Shown here: in pieces, positions 1 to 4,151 of the stretch
How the letters are laid out: each line of letters begins with the position of its first letter
How positions within the stretch are numbered: position 1 is the stretch's first letter
NCBI GenBank assembly: GCA_002449585.1
Contig: DJXD01000055.1
Span: 1 to 7,337, forward strand
Origin: Ruminococcus sp. UBA7013
Lineage (GTDB): Bacteria > Bacillota > Clostridia > Oscillospirales > Ruminococcaceae
DNA: 7,337 bases
Direction: 5' to 3'
The notes under the pieces: model-generated
What the model saw: the letters and a program-made list of their open reading frames with translations, nothing else
Told to the model about the DNA's origin: nothing
Databases searched by the model: none
Made by a program: the position numbers and the translations under genes

Positions 1-53
1 TCTCGATGTGGATATGTATGTGATTCTGAATCTGCATTATGATAGCGGCTGGC
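1..53 (+). pseudogene. GH5-type glycoside hydrolase remnant, both ends missing from window
   Basis: Reading from base 2, the frame gives L-D-V-D followed by MYVILNLHYDSGW. This matches the conserved strand of family 5 glycoside hydrolases (cellulases, mannanases and relatives) that usually reads close to YVILNLHHDGGW; its histidine belongs to the active-site cleft. Family resemblance is by eye. The match stops at the tryptophan (50-52), and the next base boundary (53/54) is exactly the end of an IS200/IS605-like element. The frame then runs through the element to a TAA at 365-367, adding about 104 residues with no glycosidase character, and nothing resembling the rest of a GH5 barrel follows the element. 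Both catalytic glutamates of GH5 would lie downstream and are absent, so an enzyme from this copy should be dead. The 5' part lies outside the window. Confidence 0.6.
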
Positions 54-173
54 GTGACATCCTCCCCCACCTAAAGAGGCAGGGGCTTCCTCCCGCAAAA
101 ACGGGCAGTCGGTTCCTGCTCGACAGTACCAGTGTACTGAGCATAAACAGGCTAATCCCGTGTGTCCCACGGT
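54..173 (-). ncRNA. Candidate solo omegaRNA/reRNA scaffold at the element right end
   Basis: In autonomous IS605-type elements the 3' end of tnpB and the right end produce a guide RNA whose scaffold ends at the element boundary; the guide is the adjacent host sequence. The scaffold-like right end is kept here without tnpB. Visible stems, in minus-strand 5' to 3' order, are CCGTG/CACGG (158-162 with 168-172), CAGTAC/GTACTG (124-129 with 134-139, perfect, 4-nt loop), a possible GCAG/CTGC pairing (105-108 with 116-119), CCCG/CGGG (92-95 with 102-105), and the terminal imperfect stem of CCCC-CC with GG-GGGG (65-71 with 78-85). The guide would be the complement of roughly bases 34-53, inside the GH5 remnant. 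The 5' end is unknown and may extend further right into the element. Function depends on a TnpB elsewhere in the genome, which is inference. Confidence 0.45.
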
Positions 174-177
174 TTTA

Positions 178-267
178 TGATAAGTTTGTCGGCAAAACTG
201 ACTTTGCACTTTTCATTCCTGATTGGTTACAGGTCATAGAGGTCAACTTATCAGAATCCCTTATCAT
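178..267. repeat. Competing inverted repeats inside the IS-derived element
   Basis: TGATAAGTT at 178-186 is perfectly complementary to AACTTATCA at 245-253 (9 bp). An overlapping segment, ATGATAAG at 177-184, can instead pair with CTTATCAT at 260-267 (8 bp). The left arm therefore has two mutually exclusive partners, an arrangement that could give alternative folds of an RNA read across the element. Whether this matters is unknown; it may be a leftover of an ancestral structure. Confidence 0.5.
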
Positions 268-310
268 GGGCGGAATGATTACCCCCAATCCATTCTCCTT
301 TCTTTATTCT

Positions 311-349
311 CTGTACTCACGGCTTGGTTATCGCTCTATCGGAGTACAG
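311..349. repeat. 8-bp perfect inverted repeat in the element interior
   Basis: CTGTACTC at 311-318 and GAGTACAG at 342-349 are exact complements around a 23-base loop. Together with the left-end hairpin 10 bases further on, it makes the left third of the element strongly structured. It is not needed for the basic left-end recognition hairpin of IS200/IS605 elements, so it may be part of a longer structured RNA. Confidence 0.6.
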
Positions 350-358
350 GCACACCAT

Positions 359-384
359 GAGAGATAACACCCTGTTATTCTCTC
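359..384. repeat. Left-end hairpin of the IS200/IS605-like element
   Basis: GAGAGATAACA (359-369), loop CCC (370-372) and TGTTATTCTCTC (373-384) form an 11-bp stem with one bulged T in the right arm. Imperfect subterminal palindromes with an extrahelical base are the recognition structures bound by TnpA of this family. The stop codon (TAA, minus strand, 377-375) of the neighbouring small ORF lies in the right arm. Confidence 0.72.
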
Positions 385-581
385 CAAAACTCTAAGTTTA
401 GTATACTATATTTTTTAGCATTTGTCAAGAGGGTGGGAGAGGAATTGCTAACTTTTGTTGAAGTATTATAAGTAGTTCTTCCGCCAAGTAAGTTTTTCCC
501 AGAAATGCTAAAGCCTTTTTTATTTTTACGAATTGTTAACCCCAAAATTTTTAAGGCTGGCCATCTAAATCTAAACGGCAT
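375..581 (-). CDS. Small DUF4236-like protein, C-terminus run into IS element
   Basis: A 68-residue protein begins MPFRFRWPALKILGL and continues with TIRKNKKGFSIS and a glycine/threonine-rich patch (LLGGRTTYNTSTK). The initial x-F-R-F-R, a basic-glycine strand motif and an R-T-T segment resemble the DUF4236 family, small proteins of unknown function usually beginning with a similar FRFRKS block. The match is by eye and partial. The start at 581-579 is chosen because AGGGGGG (594-588) lies 6 bases upstream; the frame stays open further upstream but that part lies within tRNA-His. The gene starts 26 nt after the tRNA-His end with no clear terminator between, so it is probably cotranscribed with the tRNAs. 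Its last five or six codons (about E-F-W-R-E) and its stop lie in the IS-derived element, so the native C-terminus may have been replaced. A strong promoter also lies within its 3' part. Confidence 0.5.
   Translation of the reverse strand: MPFRFRWPALKILGLTIRKNKKGFSISGKNLLGGRTTYNTSTKVSNSSPTLLTNAKKYSILNLEFWRE
400..428 (-). promoter_or_regulatory. Sigma-A promoter reading into the IS-derived element
   Basis: On the minus strand there is TTGACA (428-423), 17 bp, then TATACT (405-400). Transcription would start near 393, essentially at the element's left boundary, and run leftward through it toward the GH5 remnant. Unlike the other promoters in this window it lacks the TG of an extended -10. It lies inside the last part of the small DUF4236-like ORF, so it is either a true promoter that supplies the element from outside or a chance match in an AT-rich stretch. 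Confidence 0.6.
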
Positions 582-607
582 AATATTCCCCCCTAAAAAA
601 ATAAAAG

Positions 608-682
608 GGTGGGTAATCGGATTCGAACCGATGGTCTTCAGTGCCACAAACTGACGCGTTAACCAGCTACGCTATACCCACC
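608..682 (-). tRNA. tRNA-His (anticodon GTG)
   Basis: The minus strand folds as a full cloverleaf. The acceptor GTGGGTA (681-675) pairs with TACCCAC (615-609), and the histidine-specific extra G-1 (682) faces C73 (608). The anticodon arm TCAGT-TTGTGGC-ACTGA places GTG at the wobble to third positions, and the T arm reads GGTTCGAATCC. CCA is not encoded: the bases after C73 are C-T-T, so the end must be added after 3' trimming. It follows tRNA-Arg by only 5 bases, so the two are transcribed together. Confidence 0.96.
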
Positions 683-687
683 ATATA

Positions 688-764
688 TGGCGCGCCTTGC
701 TGGACTCGAACCAGCGGCTTACTGCTTAGAAGGCAGTTACTCTATCCAGCTGAGTTAAAGGCGC
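688..764 (-). tRNA. tRNA-Arg (anticodon TCT), CCA encoded
   Basis: Minus-strand cloverleaf: acceptor GCGCCTT (764-758) with AAGGCGC (698-692) and discriminator G (691), followed by an encoded CCA (690-688). The anticodon arm ACTGC-CTTCTAA-GCAGT shows TCT, which reads AGA/AGG arginine codons. The D arm contains AGCTGGATAGAGT and the T arm GGTTCGAGTCC. It is the first gene of the tRNA transcript, about 14 bases after the predicted start site. Confidence 0.96.
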
Positions 765-784
765 ATGTCATTTCAACAAGATTT

Positions 785-813
785 ATTATAGCATATTTTT
801 AACGGCTTGTCAA
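785..813 (-). promoter_or_regulatory. Consensus sigma-A promoter of the tRNA operon
   Basis: TTGACA (813-808), 17 bp and TATAAT (790-785) on the minus strand are a perfect match to the housekeeping consensus. A TG one base before the -10 makes it an extended -10 as well. Such strength is usual for stable RNA genes. It diverges from the promoter at 874-902, with about 60 bp between the two -35 boxes. Confidence 0.9.
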
Positions 814-873
814 GAGTTTTTTGAAAAAAATATCTATTTTTTTTATCAATGATATAATTAGTATTTTATTGAT

Positions 874-902
874 TTGACAAATCCCGGCAACTGTGTTATA
901 AT
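874..902 (+). promoter_or_regulatory. Consensus sigma-A promoter of the DUF975-CmpB/cls operon
   Basis: TTGACA (874-879), 17 bp and TATAAT (897-902), with TGT before the -10, give an extended, full-consensus promoter. The predicted start near 909 leaves a 39-base leader. An ATCAAT/ATTGAT inverted repeat (845-850 and 868-873) abuts the -35 box and could be a regulator site, but it is short and AT-rich so this is weak. Confidence 0.88.
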
Positions 903-947
903 AATAATGATTTTGTCCCCTACTAGATGCATTTGAGAGGTGAAACA

Positions 948-2492
948 ATGAAAAATAGAAAAGAATTTTATAAATCTGCATGGAAAACACTCCGATCGCA
1001 TTATTTTCTGAATGTCATGATTGTTTTTATGGTGGGGTTTTTCCTCAGAGATGGCTATCAATATGCGACAGACTGGAATCAGAATAATATGCAGGAAACG
1101 GTTTCCAATGTACTCAGAGAAAACAGAAAAACAAATGCTGAAATTATAACAGAATTACTCCAGGAACTGCATATTCTGGACATGAATCCTGAACAGCTTG
1201 CCGAAACAACTGCCGAAAAATATACAATGGGCTATTTTTCGATCATTGTGAATGAAATCACTGCTTCCGGCTCGCTTGGCTTCGGATTTCTCAACGGCCT
1301 GAATAAAATTTTATTTCATGGGAAAATTGCGGAATCTATTACGATTTTTATTATGACAGCATTGACGGCTCTGCTATGGGTATTCGGGAAAAATTTAATT
1401 CTGATCGGACGATGCAGATATTTTCTTGAAAGACGAAATTATCCAAATACTAAGGCAGACAGATTATTATTTATCTATCGCACAGAAAGTATGAATCATA
1501 CTGCAAAAATTATGTTTCTCCGTGCGGTTTATCAGACACTATGGAATTTGACAATTATCGGGGGCGTGATCAAATATTATGAATATCTGATGATTCCCTA
1601 TATTCTGGCGGAGAATCCTACTATTTCAGCTAAAGATGCTTTTGCCCTCTCAAAACAGATGATGACAGGGGTGAAAAAAACAGCCTTCGGGATTGATGTC
1701 AGCCTTCTGCCGGGTCTGCTTCTGGATGGTGCAACTTTTCATTTGACTTCTTTATTTTTATTTAATCCCTATAAAGAATGCCTATATGCTGAATTTTATG
1801 CACAGATCCGGGAGGAAAAATTTGGATTGCTGAGACATAATGAATTATTATATGATTCCGGATTATTTGCAAATCCTGGTTATGAAAGCTATCCGGATGA
1901 AGCATGTCCCACACCTCATTCTGAAAAGCATAGATGGATGGCTACTGATTATGAAAAAAGCTATTCTGCCCAGACAGCTTTATTATTTTTCTTTTTATTT
2001 TCGCTGATCGGATGGCTATTTGAGGTCTGCTTTTATCTTGTCAATGAAGGATCATTTATCAATCGTGGCACAATGACAGGCCCATGGCTTCCTATCTATG
2101 GGGTTGGGGGGCTGGTGATTATTTATGTTCTGCGTCCTTTGCGGAAGAAACCGGGATTATTATTTGCAAGCGCATTTGTATTATGCGGCTGTCTGGAATA
2201 TTCTGCATCATGGATTCTGGAACAGCTTGCCGGAATGCGTTGGTGGGATTATACAGGTTATTTCATGAACATCAACGGCAGAGTATGCCTTGAAGGGCTG
2301 ACGGTGTTCGGTCTTGCCGGCGTAGCGGTGACATATTTCATTGCACCTGTATCTGATAATCTGCTGAAACAGATTCCAGATCAGAAACGGAAATTTCTCT
2401 GTATTGTGCTGACAGCATTATTTTTCATTGACTGTATCTGGTCTATCTTTCATCCCAATACTGGGAATGGCATCACGGAGGGATTTTATTAA
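948..2492 (+). CDS. Polytopic membrane protein, DUF975-like plus CmpB-type (putative ABC-transporter-type) domains
   Basis: This is a 514-residue integral membrane protein. Residues 1-290 resemble DUF975: hydrophobic segments near 18-34, 130-154 and 195-222, the Y-I-L-A-E-N-P-T-I-S-A segment (218-228) followed by LSKQMM and basic residues, and a closing NPYKECLYAEFY block (273-284). Residues 345-500 match the family annotated as putative ABC-transporter type IV/CmpB (PF06541): S-L-I-G-W-L-F-E (352-359), NRG (372-374), GPW-PIYG (378-385), CLEY (415-418), RWWDY (431-435) and NGR-CLE (443-449). Despite the family name no ATPase is encoded here, and its function is not established. The start at 948 is preferred over an in-frame ATG at 927 because GAGAGGTG (935-942) sits 5 bases upstream. 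It overlaps the cls gene by one base, which suggests translational coupling and a shared role in the envelope. Confidence 0.85.
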   Translation: MKNRKEFYKSAWKTLRSHYFLNVMIVFMVGFFLRDGYQYATDWNQNNMQETVSNVLRENRKTNAEIITELLQELHILDMNPEQLAETTAEKYTMGYFSIIVNEITASGSLGFGFLNGLNKILFHGKIAESITIFIMTALTALLWVFGKNLILIGRCRYFLERRNYPNTKADRLLFIYRTESMNHTAKIMFLRAVYQTLWNLTIIGGVIKYYEYLMIPYILAENPTISAKDAFALSKQMMTGVKKTAFGIDVSLLPGLLLDGATFHLTSLFLFNPYKECLYAEFYAQIREEKFGLLRHNELLYDSGLFANPGYESYPDEACPTPHSEKHRWMATDYEKSYSAQTALLFFFLFSLIGWLFEVCFYLVNEGSFINRGTMTGPWLPIYGVGGLVIIYVLRPLRKKPGLLFASAFVLCGCLEYSASWILEQLAGMRWWDYTGYFMNINGRVCLEGLTVFGLAGVAVTYFIAPVSDNLLKQIPDQKRKFLCIVLTALFFIDCIWSIFHPNTGNGITEGFY

Positions 2493-4063
2493 TGAAAAAA
2501 ACGACATCACAGCAAGAAGACATTCTTTGTCTGCTGCCGAAGAAGAAAAAAGGGGTGCTTCGGATGATATTCAGCCGAACAGGACTGCTTTTAGTATTGA
2601 TGATTCTACAGTTATATATTCTTTTATCTGTCTATCATTGGTTTGCGGAATATTTCAGATGGTTTGCAGGGGCACAGGCGGCATTTTCTGTTTTGATGAT
2701 TTTCTGGTTGTTTAATCATGATATGGATTCTACAGCTAAACTGACTTGGCTGAATCTGATTATGTTATTTCCTGTACCGGGAACTATTCTTTTATGGTTC
2801 ACACAGAAAGAGATCGGACACAGGGCAGTCAGTGCCAGAGCGGCCGAACTGGCTGAATTCACAAAAGAAATGTTGCCGCAAGATCCTGCTGTGATCAACA
2901 TGCCAGAATTGATTTCTTCCGGAACAGATGATCTATGCAGATATATCAACAGAACAGGCTGTTTCCCGATTTATGGGAATACAGAAGTGACATATTTTTC
3001 TCTTGGGGAATATAAATTTCAAGCCATGATTCAAGAGCTGAAAAAAGCGGAAAAATTTATTTATCTGGAATATTTTATCATAGATGAGGGATATATGTGG
3101 GGGACAATCCTGAAGATATTAGCCGAAAAAGCCGCACAAGGAATTGAAATCCGTGTGTTATATGATGGAATGTGTGAAGTATCCACACTCAGTGCGGATT
3201 ATCCCAAACGGCTGGAAGAGCTTGGCATCAACTGCAAAACATTTGCGCCGATTCTGCCATTTCTTTCAACTTATTATAATTATCGAGATCATCGGAAAAT
3301 TCTTGTCATTGATGGAAAAACGGCTTTCAATGGCGGTGTCAATCTTGCTGATGAATATATTAATCATATCGAACGTTTTGGCCATTGGAAAGATACGGCC
3401 TTGATGATCAAGGGGGATGCCGTCCAGAGTTATCAGCTTATGTTCCTGCAAATGTGGAATATGATCGAGCCTGATCCAAAATGGAATATTGCGCCGCCCG
3501 TTTCCTGTCCGGCAGATGGGTATGTGATGCCTTATGCAGATTGTCCGCTGAATGATTATAAAGTTGGGGAAAGTGTTTATATAGATATTCTGTATCATGC
3601 TAAAAAATATGTTCATATCATGACACCCTATCTAATTCTTGATGGCGAACTGGAAACAGCATTGAAATATGCTGCTGAACGGGGCATTGATGTAAAATTG
3701 ATCCTTCCGGGCATTCCTGATAAAAAAGCCGCTTATGCTCTGGCCAAAACACATTATGCTTCATTAGTCAAGGCAGGTGTAAAAATCTATGAATATACAC
3801 CCGGCTTTGTCCATGCAAAAGTATTTGTCAGTGATGATGAAAAAGCGGTGGTTGGAACAATTAATCTTGATTATAGAAGTCTATACCATCATTTTGAATG
3901 CGCAACTTATCTCTATCATGTAAGATGTATTGCAGAGATTGAACAGGATTTTCAAACAACGCTGGAAAAATGCCGGCAGGTCACTCCCGAAACCATCCGA
4001 CATGAAAAAATTTCCTATAAACTGCTTGGCAGTTTCATGAAACTGATCGCCCCCCTGATGTGA
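2492..4063 (+). CDS. cls: Cardiolipin synthase (phospholipase D superfamily)
   Basis: The 523-residue protein has the layout of bacterial Cls. Two or three N-terminal hydrophobic segments (about 28-48, 58-74 and 85-103, the PLDc_N region) are followed by two phospholipase D domains. The first catalytic motif is H267-x-K269-x4-D274 (DHRKILVIDG) with a downstream GG-NLADEY, and the second is H441-x-K443-x4-D448 (FVHAKVFVSDD) with G-T-INLDYRSL. Both are intact, so it should join two phosphatidylglycerols into cardiolipin and glycerol at the membrane. Length is slightly above the usual 480-510, due to a charged N-terminus containing KKKK. The start overlaps the upstream stop as TAATG; GGAGG (2477-2481) lies about 10 bases upstream. 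An internal ATG at codon 25 is a possible alternative. Without biochemical data a related PLD-type transfer is possible, but the architecture is classical. Confidence 0.93.
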   Translation: MKKTTSQQEDILCLLPKKKKGVLRMIFSRTGLLLVLMILQLYILLSVYHWFAEYFRWFAGAQAAFSVLMIFWLFNHDMDSTAKLTWLNLIMLFPVPGTILLWFTQKEIGHRAVSARAAELAEFTKEMLPQDPAVINMPELISSGTDDLCRYINRTGCFPIYGNTEVTYFSLGEYKFQAMIQELKKAEKFIYLEYFIIDEGYMWGTILKILAEKAAQGIEIRVLYDGMCEVSTLSADYPKRLEELGINCKTFAPILPFLSTYYNYRDHRKILVIDGKTAFNGGVNLADEYINHIERFGHWKDTALMIKGDAVQSYQLMFLQMWNMIEPDPKWNIAPPVSCPADGYVMPYADCPLNDYKVGESVYIDILYHAKKYVHIMTPYLILDGELETALKYAAERGIDVKLILPGIPDKKAAYALAKTHYASLVKAGVKIYEYTPGFVHAKVFVSDDEKAVVGTINLDYRSLYHHFECATYLYHVRCIAEIEQDFQTTLEKCRQVTPETIRHEKISYKLLGSFMKLIAPLM

Positions 4064-4087
4064 TTTGTGAAATTTTATGAAAAATTG

Positions 4088-4116
4088 TTGACAGACTATG
4101 AAAAATATGTTATAAT
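4088..4116 (+). promoter_or_regulatory. Consensus sigma-A promoter of the dockerin peptidase gene
   Basis: TTGACA (4088-4093), 17 bp and TATAAT (4111-4116), with TGT just before the -10. Start predicted near 4123, giving a leader of about 29 bases with AAGGGGG (4137-4143) 8 bases before the ATG. It begins 25 bases after the cls stop codon and I see no terminator hairpin between, so some readthrough from the membrane operon is likely. Confidence 0.9.
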
Positions 4117-4151
4117 ATTATTATCTTGAAATACATAAGGGGGAAATTTCA

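Larger units (their letters stand above)
54..395 (-). mobile_element. Non-autonomous IS200/IS605-family derivative (tnpA/tnpB-less, PATE/MITE-like)
   Basis: On the minus strand this stretch runs from a left end with an imperfect hairpin (359-384, one extrahelical base, CCC loop) to a right end that reads GAGGAAGCCCC, an imperfect G/C hairpin, and GGATGTCAC, ending at base 54. That right end is the hallmark of clostridial IS605-family/tnpB elements. Subterminal hairpins and no terminal inverted repeats or target duplications fit single-strand transposition by an HUH transposase TnpA. No minus-strand frame carries TnpA or TnpB motifs, so it would need enzymes supplied in trans. The right boundary is firm because GH5 coding similarity stops at 53. 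The left boundary is uncertain by about 10 bases, since the cleavage tetranucleotide (a candidate is the CTTAG near 391-395) cannot be proved. The interior is packed with inverted repeats. Confidence 0.72.

Noticed and set aside
8..367. A 119-codon open frame on the + strand at the left edge
   Set aside because: Only the first 15 codons resemble a protein (GH5). The rest is the antisense reading of an IS605-type right end and its structured interior.
582..647. Upstream extension of the small minus-strand ORF to 647
   Set aside because: This part lies inside tRNA-His and has no ribosome site; the ATG at 581 has AGGGGGG 6 bases before it.
841..860. Second possible -10 (TATAAT) at 853-858
   Set aside because: No -35 at suitable distance, and a full-consensus promoter lies just downstream at 874-902.
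927..947. In-frame ATG seven codons upstream of the DUF975-CmpB gene start
   Set aside because: No ribosome site precedes it, whereas GAGAGGTG is well placed for the ATG at 948. The extra residues overlap that site.
799..1061. Two overlapping minus-strand frames of 63 and 67 codons
   Set aside because: They cover the divergent promoter region and the start of a strong + strand gene. Low-complexity composition and no ribosome site.
3266..3616. A 116-codon minus-strand frame inside cls
   Set aside because: Antisense shadow of the first HKD domain; no family resemblance.
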